This document shows positions 34,401-46,923 of a stretch of 64,000 nucleotides of DNA, in pieces. The translations under genes and the position numbers were made by a program. The DNA is from Arenicola marina (lineage: Eukaryota > Annelida > Polychaeta > Arenicolidae): contig OZ025258.1 in the NCBI GenBank assembly GCA_964019135.1, positions 3,863,961 to 3,927,960 of the forward strand. The letters are read 5' to 3'. A model generated the notes under the pieces. That model worked only from the letters and a program-made list of their open reading frames with translations, was not told the origin of the DNA and did not search any database. Positions within the stretch are counted from its first letter, which is position 1. Each line of letters begins with the position of its first letter.

Positions 34401-35283
34401 AGTTAGTGAGGTTCTGTCTCTGGGGTCTCTAGCGTTCATATTGTGAGGGTCTGTCTCTGGGGTCTCTAGCGTTCAGTTAGTGAGGGTCTGTCTCTGGGGT
34501 CTCTAGCGTTCAGTTAGTGAGGTTCTGTCTCTGGGGTCTCTAGCGTTCATATTGTGAGGGTCTGTGTCTGGGGTCTCTAGCGTTCATATTGTGAGGGTCT
34601 GTCTCTGGGGTCTCTAGCGTTCAGTGTGTGAGGGTCTGTCTCTGGGGTCTCTAGCGTTCAGTGTGTGAGGGTCTGTCTCTGGGGTCTCTAGCGTTCAGTG
34701 GGTTAGGGTCTGTCTTTGGGGTCTCTAGCGTTCAGTCTGTGAGGGTCTGTGTCTGGGGTCTCTAGCGTTCATATTGTGAGGGTCTGTCTCTGGGGTCTCT
34801 AGCGTTCATATTGTGAGGGTCTGTGTCTGGGGTCTCTAGCGTTCATATTGTGAGGGTCTGTGTCTGGGGTCTCTAGCGTTCATATTGTGAGGGTCTGTGT
34901 CTGGAGTCTCTAGCGTTCAGTGGGTTAGGGTCTGTCTCTGGGGTCTCTAGCGTTCAGTTAGTGAGGTTCTGTCTCTGGGGTCTCTAGCGTTCATATTGTG
35001 AGGGTCTGTGTCTGGGGTCTCTAGCGTTCAGTGGGTTAGGGTCTGTCTCTGGGGTCTCTAGCGTTCAGTTAGTGAGGTTCTGTCTCTGGGGTCTCTAGCG
35101 TTCATATTGTGAGGGTCTGTGTCTGGGGTCTCTAGCGTTCATATTGTGAGGGTCTGTGTCTGGGGTCTCTAGCGTTCATATTGTGAGGGTCTGTCTCTGG
35201 GGTCTCTAGCGTTCATATTGTGAGGGTCTGTGTCTGGGGTCTCTAGCGTTCAGTGGGTTAGGGTCTGTGTCTGGGGTCGCTGA
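31493..35283. repeat. 37-bp minisatellite B, ~102 units, with higher-order structure
   Basis: Units are TCTCTAGCGTTCAGTTTGTG, AGGGTCTGTCTCTGGGG. Left-hand units are mostly the TTTGTG type; right-hand units are a mixture of TTAGTGAGGTT, ATATTGTG and GGGTTAGG types. A 22-unit block of 814 bp is duplicated: the rare variant GTCTTTGGGGTCTC is at 33898 and again at 34712, with the same downstream order of variants including CTGGAGTCTC. It shares its period with array A but not its sequence. Confidence 0.97.
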
Positions 35284-35558
35284 ACCCTTAGTATGAATAT
35301 TTTAAATTATTTTAACAAAATCACCAACTCACCTGCATCCTCGTCACTTTTAAGTCGGGAGTAAATGGAGCACTGGAGATCGCCCATTGCCACGGCAACA
35401 GGTGTGTCCTTGGGGATGCCATATCAACAGGACTGTGTTACCCCGGCAACCTCACCCGGAGGCTTCACCTGATGTAGGAGCTCGATGGGAAACTCGGCGC
35501 CGGTCAGTCGGGAACAAGCAGACGACATTAAACAATTCATTTAACACGACGAGAAATA
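35284..35558. other. Intergenic spacer
   Basis: Ordinary unique-looking sequence between the 37-bp array and a SINE. No gene seen. Confidence 0.5.
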
Positions 35559-35838
35559 GACAGATACGGTTGGTTGGTTGTATTTTCAGGACGCTTTAAC
35601 CACTTTTGGTCATATCGCGTCAATGGGAGAAGGAAGGAAGGAGTGGACCCATGTCCCCGGGGGTAACCCCTTACTCTTTGCCAAGGAGGACAGGGGATCT
35701 TTATCTTGCGACCACACAGACATGACCACAGGGGGGCGCGAACCACCGACCCACGTGCCGCTAGGCTGTCATGTGACCAGAGCACTCAATGCGAGCGCTC
35801 TAGCCACTGAGCTATCGGGGCGGCCCCGACAAATACGG
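35559..35838 (-). mobile_element. tRNA-derived SINE (copy 3) with near-perfect TSD
   Basis: A full-length minus-strand copy at 35568-35826. The plus strand begins GGTTGGTTGGTTGTATTTTC and ends GAGCTATCGGGGCGGCC. Flanks GACAGATACGG (35559-35569) and GACAAATACGG (35828-35838) form an 11-bp target-site duplication with one mismatch. Confidence 0.92.
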
Positions 35839-37085
35839 AGAGGCGTTATTGAAATACGTTCCGCATTGACCGCAAACCGGACACTGAACTGAACAGGACT
35901 TTATTTATTAAATAAATATATATAGTCTAATATTTAATAAGTGGGTAAACGGTTCAGCGCATTAAATTAGCTCCAAAAAATTGATACCAAACAACTTACA
36001 AACATGGGCCTATCCTGGATGTTAAAGAAAGGGAAGAGACCCGTTCTGGAAAAACCCTGACCTATATATGTGTGAGGAGTAGGGGGGGGGGGGCGCACGC
36101 GCCACAAAGGGCAAACCATGACCTCAGTATGACGCAATTGCAAAAACAGTTAGGACAGAAAATATTGTTCCTCCTATGAGAGGCCTTTACGCACAGCCGG
36201 GTGTGTGTCTGTAGGGGGGGGGGGGAGGGGGGAGGGAGGCACGGGGCTGGGGGGCTGGGGGCGGGGGAGCGGCCATGTGTATGACCTATGTTAGGCTCCA
36301 CCCCAGCAGGGACTGCGCACTTTGAATGGAGCTCTCCGCCGAAATCATGAAAGAATTTAATTTTTAACCCATCTACATTATTCAGAATCAAACTGTCGCT
36401 GACGTGGCAAGCGAGACACGGACACAGCCTACAGCCTATGGGGGTTCGGTTCGGCTTATTTGCTAAGGGCATTGGTCGGGCCCTTGTGATGTTGGTTGGT
36501 TCAATGCACAAGTTACCAGTGTGGTTGGTCACAGGGACAAATTTTAATAAAAAGAATCACTTAACGCCAGCTCGAGTCTATTCCCGTTTTCCGCAGATCA
36601 CTGGAAGCTAAATTAGCATCTATTTCAACTTTCGGGATAGAGTGGTATGATCTCTTACAAGGGTTGGTCTCAAGATCTCTAGGTCTTAATAAAACTCAGT
36701 GTTTATTTTGACCGCGAGATCCATACCTCCCTCGTAAAGCATAAATTATTACCAGGGGGAGCCGCAGGTGTAGATCACATGACCAATGCCAAGTCCTATC
36801 CCGAAATCCACACCATAACACTAGCAAGACTGAGGAATGTCTCCCAGCAGTCAAGGCGCTAGGAAAGCCGGGAAAATGTACTGAAAAGCCACCGGTCGGC
36901 ACTTAGCTGAAAACAGCCGCCAGGATAGGAGGGTGGCGCCATCTACAGAGATTGATCAGCAGTTAGATTACTCCCCTTGTGGCCGTCTCCCTCGCCCCGA
37001 GTGACTAAGATTCTAAAACTGGGAAAACGCATCGATCTTAACCGGAAGTGAACTGAAGCGCCCACTGGTGGGACTCGAGAGTAAT
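35839..37085. other. Intergenic, no supported gene
   Basis: G-rich simple sequence lies at 36081-36093 and 36214-36270. A 156-codon minus-strand frame (36062-36532) runs through these G-tracts and has no recognisable domain. Nothing else seen. Confidence 0.5.
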
Positions 37086-37097
37086 CCTTGATATCCC

Positions 37098-37197
37098 TGG
37101 TGTCACCCTGGTGTCACCCTGGTATCACCCTGGTATCACCCTGGTATCACCCTGGTATCACCCTGGTATCACCCTGGTATCACCCTGGTATCACCCA
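37098..37197. repeat. 11-bp tandem repeat
   Basis: About nine units of CTGGTATCACC, the first two with GTGTC in place of GTATC. Confidence 0.95.
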
Positions 37198-37408
37198 GGC
37201 GTCACAGGGAGAGTGTGATACATGGGGAGGTCAGGTACAATATTTCCCAAAGAAAAAGACGATACTAGCCGGTTCCCCTTTCCACTCGAGGGGAACCAGC
37301 CTCGGCAGACACGTGGCAGTATTACCAACGACCACCACGGACCTGGGTCCACAGTGTGACGGCTGCAATAGCCACAGTACCGCCTTGGCATTGTTAAAGA
37401 CCATTTCT

Positions 37409-37681
37409 CAAGTCTCGACTCAGGGGAGGGCCCGATAGCTCAGTGGCTTAGGTGCTGGCCACCTGAGAGCCTGACGGCACGTGGATCGGTGGTTCGCGCC
37501 CCGCTGTGGCCATGTCTGTGTGGTCGCAGGATAAAGATCCCATGTCCTTCTTCGCAAAGAGTAGGGGGTAACCCCCGGGGACATGGCTCCACCCTCCCTT
37601 CCTTCTCCCATTGACGCAATATGACCAAAAGTGGGGTTAAAGCGTCCTGAACATACAACCAACCAAACAAGTCTCGACTCA
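37409..37681 (+). mobile_element. tRNA-derived SINE (copy 4) with perfect 14-bp TSD
   Basis: The element runs from about 37423 to 37667. Its tRNA head has an internal deletion of about 20 bp (TTAGGTGCTGGCCACC); the body and CAAC tail are intact. CAAGTCTCGACTCA occurs at 37409-37422 and again at 37668-37681, a perfect 14-bp target-site duplication typical of LINE-driven insertion. Confidence 0.94.
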
Positions 37682-38083
37682 CTTCCCACACTCAAACTCT
37701 CGGGCTTCAACCTGTCAACATATACTATTTCTGTTTTTACAAGCTCGAACAATCTTAACAATATTTGCAAAAACATACATTGAGGTTTCACAAAAAAAGA
37801 TGGACACTTATGACGTCAAAGAATTTCAATCAAGTGGCCAATAATTATTATTTGACACATTATCCACCACATCACCCTCATCCTGAGACGGGACGGCACA
37901 ACTGGTGTTTTCCTCGGCAAATACCCAGGCACAATACTTTCGATACGTAGCTTTCAATTAATATTGCTGTTTTATCACCAATTTATATAATTTCCAAGTT
38001 TTCATTCATCATTTTCAAAATTAAAGAACGATTCCAATCTTCCATCACAATATGACTACATATTATGAAGGCCACCAAACATT
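37682..38083. other. Intergenic, no feature seen
   Basis: AT-rich spacer between the SINE and the 102-bp array. Confidence 0.5.
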
Positions 38084-41000
38084 GTTTTCCATCGCATCAG
38101 CCTACCACCCTCTTCCCCTCCAGCCCCTCCTCCTTCCGTCCATCATCATTTCTTTATGCCCCCAACTCCATATTCCAGATCCCCCAGTCACCATAGCGTC
38201 AGCCTACCACCCCCTCCCCCTCCAGCCCCTCCTCCCTCCGTCCATCATCATTTCTATATGCCCCCAACTCCATATTCCAGATCCCCTAGTCACCATCGCG
38301 TCAGCCTACCACCCCCTCCCCCTCCGGCCCCTCCTTCCTCCGTCCATCATCATTTCTATATGCCCCCAACTCCATATTCCATATCCCCCAGTCACCATCG
38401 CGTCAGCCTACCACCCCTCCCCCTCCAGCCCCTCCTCCCTCCGTCCATCATCATTTCTATATGCCCCCAACTCCATATTCCAGATCCCCTAGTCACCATC
38501 GCGTCAGCCTACCACCCCCACCCCCTCCAGCCCCTCCTCCCTCCGTCCATCATCATTTCTATATGCCCCCAACTCCATATTCCAGATCCCCTAGTCACCA
38601 TCGCGTCAGCCTACCACCCCCTCCCCCTCCGGCCCCTCCTTCCTCCGTCCATCATCATTTCTATATGCCCCCAACTCCATATTCCAGATCCCCCAGTCAC
38701 CATCGCGTCAGCCTACCACCCCCACCCCCTCCAGCCCCTCCTCCCTCCGTCCATCATCATTTCTATATGCCCCCAACTCCATATTCCAGATCCCTCAGTT
38801 ACCATCGCGTCAGCCTACCACCCCTCCCCCTCCAGCCCCACATCCTCCAGCCCCTCCTCCCTCCGTCCATCATCATTTCTATATGCCCCCAACTCCATAT
38901 TCCAGATCCCCCAGTCACCATCGCGTCAGCCTACCACCCCCTCCCCCTCCAGCCCCTCCTCCCTCCGTCCATCATCATTTCTATATGCCCCCAACTCCAT
39001 ATTCCAGATCCCCCAGTCACCATCGCGTCAGCCTACCACCCCTCCCCCTCCAGCCCCTCCCCCTCCAGCCCCACCTCCCTCCGTCCATCATCATTTCTAT
39101 ATGCCCCCAACTCCATATTCCAGATCCCCCAGTCACCATCGCGTCAGCCTACCACCCCCTCCCCCTCCAGCCCCTCCTCCCTCCGTCCATCATCATTTCT
39201 ATATGCCCCCAACTCCATATTCCAGATCCCCCAGTCACCATCGCGTCAGCCTACCACCCCTCCCCCTCCAGCCCCTCCCCCTCCAGCCCCACCTCCCTCC
39301 GTCCATCATCATTTCTATATGCCCCCAACTCCATATTCCAGATCCCCCAGTCACCATCGCGTCAGCCTACCACCCCCTCCCCATCCAGCCCCTCCTCCCT
39401 CCGTCCATCATCATTTCTATATGCCCCCAACTCCATATTCCAGATCCCCCAGTCACCATCGCGTCAGCCTACCACCCCCTCCCCCTCCAGCCCCTCCTCC
39501 CTCCGTCCATCATCATTTCTATATGCCCCCAACTCCATATTCCAGATCCCCCAGTCACCATCGCGTCAGCCTACCACCCCCTCCCCCTCCAGCCCCTCCT
39601 CCCTCCGTCCATCATCATTTCTATATGCCCCCAACTCCATATTCCAGATCCCCCAGTCACCATCGCGTCAGCCTACCACCCCTCCCCCTCCAGCCCCTCC
39701 CCCTCCAGCCCCACCTCCCTCCGTCCATCATCATTTCTATATGCCCCCAACTCCATATTCCAGATCCCCCAGTCACCATCGCGTCAGCCTACCACCCCTC
39801 CCCCTCCAGCCCCTCCCCCTCCAGCCCCACCTCCATCCGTCCATCATCATTTCTATATGCCCCCAACTCCATATTCCAGATCCCCCAGTCACCATCGCGT
39901 CAGCCTACCACCCCCTCCCCCTCCAGCCCCTCCTCCCTCCGTCCATCATCATTTCTATATGCCCCCAACTCCATATTCCAGATCCCTCAGTCACCATCGC
40001 GTCAGCCTATCACCCCCTCCCCCTCCAGCCCCTCCTCCCTCCGTCCATCATCATTTCTATATGCCCCCAACTCCATATTCCAGATCCCCCAGTCACCATC
40101 GCGTCAGCCTACCACCCCCTCCCCGTCCGGCCCCTCCTCCCTCCGTCCATCATCATTTCTATATGCCCCCAACTCCATATTCCAGATCCCCCAGTCACCA
40201 TCGCGTCAGCCTACCACCCCTCCCCCTCCAGCCCCACCCCCTCCAGCCCCTCCTCCCTCCGTCCATCATCATTTCTATATGCCCCCAACTCCATATTCCA
40301 GATCCCCCAGTCACCATCGCGTCAGCCTACCCGCTCCTTCCCCTCCCCCTCCCCCTCCAGCCCCTCCTCTCTCCGTCCATCATCATTTCTATATGCCCCC
40401 AACTCCATATTCCAGATGCCCCAGTCACCATCGCGTCAGCCTACCACCCCCTCCCCCTCCAGCCCCTCCTCCCTCCGTCCATCATCATTTCTATATGCCG
40501 CCAACTCCATATTCCAGATCCCCCAGTCACCATCGCGTCAGCCTACCACCCCCTCCCACTCCGGCCTCTCCTCCCTCCGTCCATCATCATTTCTATATGC
40601 CCCCAACTCCATATTCCAGATCCCCCAGTAACCATCGCGTCAGCCTACCACCCCTCCCCCTCCAGCCCCTCCCCCTCCAGCCCCACCTCCCTCCGTCCAT
40701 CATCATTTCTATATGCCCCCAACTCCATATTCCAGATCCCCCAGTCACCATCGCGTCAGCCTACCACCCCCTCCCCCTCCAGCCCCTCCTCCCTCCGTCC
40801 ATCATCATTTCTATATGCCCCCAACTCCATATTCCAGATCCCCCAGTCACCATCGCGTCAGCCTATCACCCCCTCCCCCTCCAGCCCCTCCTCCCTCCGT
40901 CCATCATCATTTCTATATGCCCCCAACTCCATATTCCAGATCCCCCAGTCACCATCGCGTCAGCCTACCACCCCCTCCCCCTCCAGCCCCTCCTCCCTCC

Positions 41001-41640
41001 GTCCATCATCATTTCTATATGCCCCCAACTCCATATTCCAGATCCCCCAGTCACCATCGCGTCAGCCTACTACCACCTCCCCCTCCAGCCCCTCCTCCCT
41101 CCGTCCATCATCATTTCTATATGCCCCCAACTCAATATTCCAGATCCCCCAGTCACCATCGCGTCAGCCTACCACCCCCACCCTCTCCAGCCCCTCCTCC
41201 CTCCGTCCATCATCATTTCTATATGCCCCCAACTCCATATTCCAGATCCCCCAGTCACCATCGCGTCAGCCTACCACCCCCTCCCCCTCCAGCCCCTCCT
41301 CCCTCCGTCCATCATCATTTATATATGCCCCCAACTCCATATTCCAGATCCCCAGTCACCATCGCGTTAGCCTACCCGCCCCTTCCCCTCCCCCTCCAGC
41401 CCCCCCTCCCTCCGTCCATCATCATTTATATATGCCCCCAACTCAATATTCCAGATCCCCCAGTCACCATCGCGTCAGCCTACCACCCCCTCCCCCTCCA
41501 GCCCCTCCTCCCTCCGTCCATCATCATTTCTATATGCCCCCAACTCCATATTCCAGATCCCCCAGTCACCATCGCGTCAGCCTGCCACCCCCTCCCCCTC
41601 CAGCCCCTCCTCCCTCCGTCCATCATCATTTCTATTTGCC
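38084..41640. repeat. ~102-bp C-rich satellite, ~35 units
   Basis: Units contain CAGCCTACCACCCCCTCCCC, CTCCAGCCCCTCCTCCCTCC, GTCCATCATCATTTCTATAT, GCCCCCAACTCCATATTCCA and GATCCCCCAGTCACCATCGC. Length varies by loss or gain of a C and by extra CCCCTCCAG modules (101, 102 and ~116 bp). The plus strand has almost no stop in any frame, so frames of 1170, 969 and 582 codons overlap; these are artefacts. The C-rich half could form an i-motif, with G-quadruplex on the other strand. Confidence 0.97.
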
Positions 41641-41795
41641 CCTTATGCGTCCTGTGACCTTATCTTGACCCGCGGGGACGCCGACCTTGAACGCTTTCCA
41701 ACGGTTAACCAGATGCCAAGCCACGCAGGCCACATCTCTCGGCCGTCAGCTGTCGTTAGGCCGCCTCGGCCGAGTGCCCTTGATGCATCTCACTG

Positions 41796-41955
41796 GCCAT
41801 AACCAGGGTTAACACCCATATCTCACACAGAAGGGCTTCCCATAACCAGGGTGCAAACCCATATCTCACACAGAAGGACTTTCCATAACCAGGGTGCACA
41901 CCCATATCTCACACAGAAGGGCTTCCCATAATCAGGGTGCACACCCATATCTCGC
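41796..41955. repeat. ~44-bp repeat, about 4 units
   Basis: Units contain CCATAACCAGGGTGCACACC and CATATCTCACACAGAAGGGC with small differences. The surrounding 41641-42080 shows no gene. Confidence 0.9.
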
Positions 41956-42089
41956 GTCACATAATGAAAGTCTACGGCTCCTGGTGGAGGCATAGACATG
42001 TCACACTTGTGGGTTCAGTTCTTCGACTGGGTCTGGTCACAATCGCGTCTGGCTGGAATGCTAAAAGAGCAGGAATGGCTGAGACAATT

Positions 42090-42800
42090 TAATTTAGGAA
42101 CCTGAAGAAGCAATGGACGTGAGGAGAGATTGAAGCAATGGACGTGTGAAGAGATTGAAGCAATGGACGCGTGAAGAGATTGAGGCAATGGACGTGTGAA
42201 GAGATTGAGGCAATGGACGTGTGAAGAGATTGAGGCAATGGACGTGTGGAAAGATTGAAGCAATGGACGTGTGAAGAGATTGAAGCAATGGACGTGTGAA
42301 GAGATTGAGGCAATGGATGCGTGAAGAGATTGAGGCAATGGACGTGTGAAGAAATTGAGGCAATGGACGTGTGGAAAGATTGAAGCAATGGACGTGTGAA
42401 GAGATTGAAACAATGGACGCGTGAAGAGAATGAAGCAATGGACGTGTGAAGAGATTGAAGCAATGGACAGGTGAAGAGATTGAGGCAATGGACGTGTGAA
42501 GAGATTGAAGCAATGGACGTGTGAAGAGATTGAAGCAATGGACGTGTGAAGAGATTGAAGCAATGGACGCGTGAAGAGATTGAGGCAATGGACGTGTGAA
42601 GAGATTGAAGCAATGGACGTGTGAAGAGATTGAAGCAATGAACGTGTGAAGAGCTTGAAGCAATGGACGTGTGAAGAGATTAAAGCAATGGACACGTGAA
42701 GAGATTGAAGCAATGCACGTGTGAAGAGATTGAAGCAATGGACGTGTGAAGAGATTGAAGCAATGGACGTGTGGAGAGGTTGAAGCAATTGACGTTCTTC
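42090..42800. repeat. 25-bp minisatellite, ~28 units
   Basis: Units of GAAGAGATTGAAGCAATGGA plus CGTGT with common variants GAGGCAATG and CGCGT. Three units make 75 bp, and the minus strand is stop-free, which creates frames of up to 294 codons that I do not accept as genes. Confidence 0.97.
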
Positions 42801-43439
42801 ATCAGGTGCCCCACAAGACAATAGGCCATTTATAATAAAAGGGAAACGCGTTTTAACATGAGACCAACTTCTGACGAAGGCAACACGACCTGCGTGCATA
42901 AGGCACCATCATTCTCTCAGATTGTAGTCATGGCAACACGCTTTCCCATTCGCAGTTCGCTACAGGGTATCTGAGGTGCACGTGTCAGTTACCTGATCCG
43001 CCACTATTTCACCTGTTTCTCCTGTTCTAAGAGGAGTAACATATATCGCTAATATATAATATATAGTTTGTCAGCAAGGCATGAGACATTAACAGTCTCA
43101 GCTCATAATAATAATTGTGATGCTAAGCGGGAAACCACCGCGCAAAGTATTTGTCCAACAAGACTTTACGGCCTAGGGGAATTTAGAATATCTGTTAATT
43201 TTTATCACCACCAGAGAGATAATGGTAATTATGTCTTTGCATTGAGTGTTATTACAATATATTGATGGGTTTGTGGCATTATAACAATAGATTGATGGGT
43301 TTGTGGCATAAGTTGTGTGTATTGACGATGAACGTCACCTGGCGTCAGCTAGCGTCACCTCGCGTCACCTAGCATCATGCGGACATATTTAAATAAATTA
43401 CGCATAAATATAAAGACATAAAGACAAATGGAATGTCGG
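42801..43439. other. Intergenic, no gene seen
   Basis: Unique-looking sequence with a short repeat of ATTACAATATATTGATGGGT-like words at 43250-43300 and of GCGTCACCT words at 43330-43372. Confidence 0.5.
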
Positions 43440-43447
43440 TGTTTAGG

Positions 43448-43528
43448 CGGGTGCCGGGGCGCGAACCCGCGACCTATTGATCCATAGCTCAGCCAGCTTA
43501 CCAACAGTGCTAAGGAGGCTCCCTATAT
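43448..43528 (-). mobile_element. tRNA pseudogene or SINE head
   Basis: The minus strand reads TTAGCACTGTTGGTAAGCTG (A-box-like) and then GGTCGCGGGTTCGCGCCCCG (B-box-like). The acceptor stem is not convincingly paired, so I call a tRNA-derived retroposon fragment and not a working tRNA. Confidence 0.5.
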
Positions 43529-44117
43529 AAGGCACTCTGGTCCTACACTGCTATAATTAGCGCCCGGAGCCAAATGGCCGTCGATACAAGGAGAGACAAA
43601 TTCAGCCAAAAAAATGGCTATTTGTCTTCATGTAATTACACCGGGAGATGTTACAGCAGCAGAACAGCCGCTGTCGGCTTAGGGCCGAGAGCAGACTCCC
43701 TGGCGAGGATTATTATTATGCAGCGAAGGAAACATGATAATGCATTTATAGAAAAATAACAAGATGATGGTGCCAGAAAAATACGCAAAAAAGCCTTAGC
43801 AAATCGAATACAAGGCTTTGCAATAATCGAATGACGGGTTCTGCGGCTAGCGGTGCGGTAAGGGCGACGGAATCCCCAGTAGGGGGGGGGGGGGGCGGGG
43901 GGGGAGGCGTGGGGTGATCACAGGGGAGATGAGGGCGACAGGACCATCAAGGGGGGGGGGGTGGGGAGTTAGCTGATACCACGTGGTATCAACTTTCACA
44001 TTAAAGTGGAGAGCGGCAGGAGGTCTGTCCCTCTGAGAGCTGTACGTGGCTCAATACGCGCTACTTGTGTAGGGGGCTGGGAGTGGGGGGAAGTGGGGCG
44101 GGGGGGCTCAACGAGAC
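43529..44117. other. Intergenic with poly-G tracts
   Basis: Runs of G at 43881-43894 and 43952-43961 and G-rich sequence near 44070-44107. No gene seen. Confidence 0.5.
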
Positions 44118-44408
44118 GTGAACAGTTTGATTGGTTGGTTGGTTGGTTATATTCAGGACGCTTTAACCACTTTTGGTCATATCGTGTCAATGGAAGAAGG
44201 AAGGAAGAGCGGAACCATGTCCCCGGGGGTAACCCCCTACTCTTACGAAGAAAGACATGGAATTTTTATCCTGCGACCACACAGACATGGCCACAGCAGG
44301 CCTCGAATCACCCGCCCACGTGCCGTTAGGCTCTCAGATGACCAGAGCACTCAATGCGAGCGCTCTAGCCCACTGAGCTGTCGCGCCGGCCCCCGTGAAC
44401 AGTTTGAT
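44118..44408 (-). mobile_element. tRNA-derived SINE (copy 5) with perfect 14-bp TSD
   Basis: Minus-strand copy at about 44131-44394. The plus strand begins TTGGTTGGTTGGTTGGTTAT and ends CTGTCGCGCCGGCCCCC. GTGAACAGTTTGAT lies at 44118-44131 and 44395-44408. This is a perfect 14-bp duplication, so the insertion is fairly recent. Confidence 0.95.
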
Positions 44409-45568
44409 GCTGATAATATTGGATGATAAAACACAATATACGGATCTATACTCCTACACTCAGCCCCGCCACGCTTCAGTCCGTTTTCGTGAGTATGAAA
44501 TTGACAATCATAGCGGATGGTAGGTACAAGTGAGAAGATGACATGCTGAATTGTTTGTCCGACTGGTGTGTCCGACATGATGCACGTGGAAGACATTTTT
44601 TTCACCACGTGATTGGATAAAAGCAACAGTGACGTCAGTGAATGATGGACAGCCTGCATCGATATATTTGTCGCTGACCAGCACATAATGCTGACGTATT
44701 TCACAAATCATACCTTACAGGCCAGGTTTCGGCCCGATGCGAGTCCCCCCCCCCCCCCCCCCCACCGTGGCAATATTTCAGAGTAGAGTGCGCGCCGTTC
44801 GGAAGGAAACTTACACCACTTAACTATTGATACACCGGAATCAATTGTTAAGTGTAAGTTTCCTCCTCAAGCAAGAGTCACTGCCCAGTCACAGCCCATC
44901 TCCAGTTCGCAGGCACAACAGACCGATCCCAACTCCGACACTAAGCCACGCCCACGCTTGAGTCCTTTTGCCTTATTCGTGACTATGAAAATCGCCAATT
45001 ATGGCTGATGGTAGGTTAAAAGCTGGTAGATAAAAGCGACAGTGAGGTCAATGAATGATTGGCAGCCTGGATCGGTCTATTCAATAACTTGTGCTAAGCT
45101 TTGTCTGACTTAGTACCTGACGCTTCGCACGAATGTAATATGTTAGCGTGCATCAATTTATAGGAGAAACGAAACTATTCTTACAGTGCATGATCTATTG
45201 GCGTAACTGTGCCAGCTCGGTAACGAAATGGTTGTTTTATTCTGTACCGTGTAATAACATACTTATGTCTGTTATCATAAATACTTTTTGCTGTTATTAT
45301 TTGAACACGTCGAACCAGGGGAATTATTGTACTTGTCAAGCTCTTGTACCAAAGTCTTTACTCGAAAGGTGAGATATTCCTCATTGATAATCTCTTGAAA
45401 TAAATAATGTCTAAAAAAAAGTTGTTTCAAAATGTTCTTTCATGTCAATATGATTGACAGGTAATTTACCATGGACGACCACAAGAAGTATTGGACAAAA
45501 ATGATGATTATTGTTTTAGGCTCGTTTCGTGCACACGACAACTTAGGCCAAGGAGCCTCTGGGAACAA
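44409..45568. other. Intergenic with a diverged direct duplication and a hairpin
   Basis: 44462-44670 and 44945-45085 share the order CACGCTT, GTGA.TATGAAA, GGTAGGT, GATAAAAGC and GAATGAT.GGCAGCCTG, and are old direct copies. Between them, 44805-44863 forms an imperfect hairpin (GGAAACTTACA against TGTAAGTTTCC). A poly-C run lies at 44747-44763. Confidence 0.6.
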
Positions 45569-45570
45569 TA

Positions 45571-46919
45571 GAGAGTTATTGCACTACGTTTCCGCGCCAC
45601 TGATACGCATCCCGATCCGTTAGCGCCGATACGTTTACGTTTCGATTTTTCACTCTCGCGCGGCGCACAAATGAGTTATTGCAGTCGGTGTTCAGTCGAC
45701 AGCCGTAAAGGTGGAAACGACGGCGCTCTTCACAATTTAAAAAGGCGATCACAATAAAAAAAGAATAGAATACCACTTAGAACAAAGAGTTTTGTTCAAA
45801 AGTGTTAATATCTGTTTTAGGGTTATGTATATCTATATTACTTCTTTCGTACTGTTATCTTTAAGCAAACAAAAACACAAACAACATGTAACAGAGCAGT
45901 TTCTTCATGACTAATTCATCATCTGCAAATGGTTATTCAATTCATTTTTTATTTCATTATTTCATTTAAATTTACGAACAAACTGAACGGTTTTTCCACC
46001 AGGCATACCTTCCTCAACACACAGTTTTAAACCTTATAGAAACAACAATTTTATAATAAATGTGAAACCATCTAAACAGTTTACATTTTCATTGAACAAT
46101 TACTTTTCATATAGGTTCTGACCATACAGGTTCTTGCATCAGGATCTTGCCTGGCCAATAATATTTCTGAATGATGTGGTGAACTACGGTTAAACCTGAA
46201 TAAATGAAGAGTTTCTGGTATTTATTTTGAATTTGGAAAAAGGGCAGGGTGCTGGTCTAAAAATCGTACACATGCAGTTTCTATCGGAGGAAGACTTATA
46301 GTATTGGTATTGTTATCATCTGATCATATAGTTAGTATAGTTACTGCAGTCTGGTAATGCTTCTTTGTGAGAAAAGTGTTGATATGAAACTTGAGTTGCT
46401 GAAATTATAAACAACCCACCCTCGCCCATTGTATCTCTTTCTATAGTGCAGTCAGTCTAAGTCGCGGAGATACGCGCACATGTATGTTTCAAACAACGCT
46501 GGTGGTCGAGTTTTACTGGTCTGTGCGGCATTGTGCACTGGGTGAACTGGCCACTGCGCTGGCCACTGCCACTGCAGAACACCAACAAATGTTCTACTTC
46601 CATTCGATATATTCCCTTGCTTTTTCCCGCCTAAAGACGGTCAAAACAAAATATAAACATCTGTGAAGTATCCTCTCCCGATAACTGCAAAAACTGAGAC
46701 ATGCATCTCGCCCCAAAAAAATATATTAAGGGAATTTCGTTGGGCTGTTATACGCACGGGCAAAACGTTAGAAAGGCGATTTATACGTTGTCCCGCAAAC
46801 GGACCCCGAAAACGTATCTATGTAGGTCAGAAACAACTCGAGTTCTGGTGAGGTAATGCCCATCGGGTTACGTTTACGGGATACGTTCAATCGAAAACGT
46901 AGTGCAATCAATAACTCTC
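45571..46919. mobile_element. Non-autonomous DNA transposon with TA target site
   Basis: The left end reads GAGAGTTATTGCACTACGTT. The right end, inverted, reads GAGAGTTATTGATTGCACTA, so the terminal repeats differ by a 4-bp indel. TA flanks both ends (45569-45570 and 46920-46921). At 1349 bp with no long frame, it looks like a deletion derivative of a TA-targeting transposon (Tc1/mariner-like or similar). The superfamily is not settled by sequence here. Confidence 0.7.
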
Positions 46920-46923
46920 TAAT

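Noticed and set aside
33850-35270. GGGTTAGGG-like words suggesting interstitial telomere repeats
   Set aside because: They occur as single variants of the 37-bp unit and never as tandem TTAGGG.
27906-35283. Two 37-bp arrays considered as a CRISPR array
   Set aside because: Repeats are head to tail without unique spacers, and the genome is plainly eukaryotic.
36062-36532. 156-codon minus-strand frame
   Set aside because: Runs through poly-G tracts; no recognisable domain, splice sites or conserved motif.
38156-41668. Plus-strand frames of 1170, 969, 582 and 314 codons, Pro/Ser-rich
   Set aside because: Three overlapping frames of the same C-rich 102-bp satellite, which lacks stops on that strand.
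42015-42899. 294-codon minus-strand frame with SLHTSIASISSHVHCFNLFT repeats
   Set aside because: Translation of the 25-bp satellite; other minus frames are open too.
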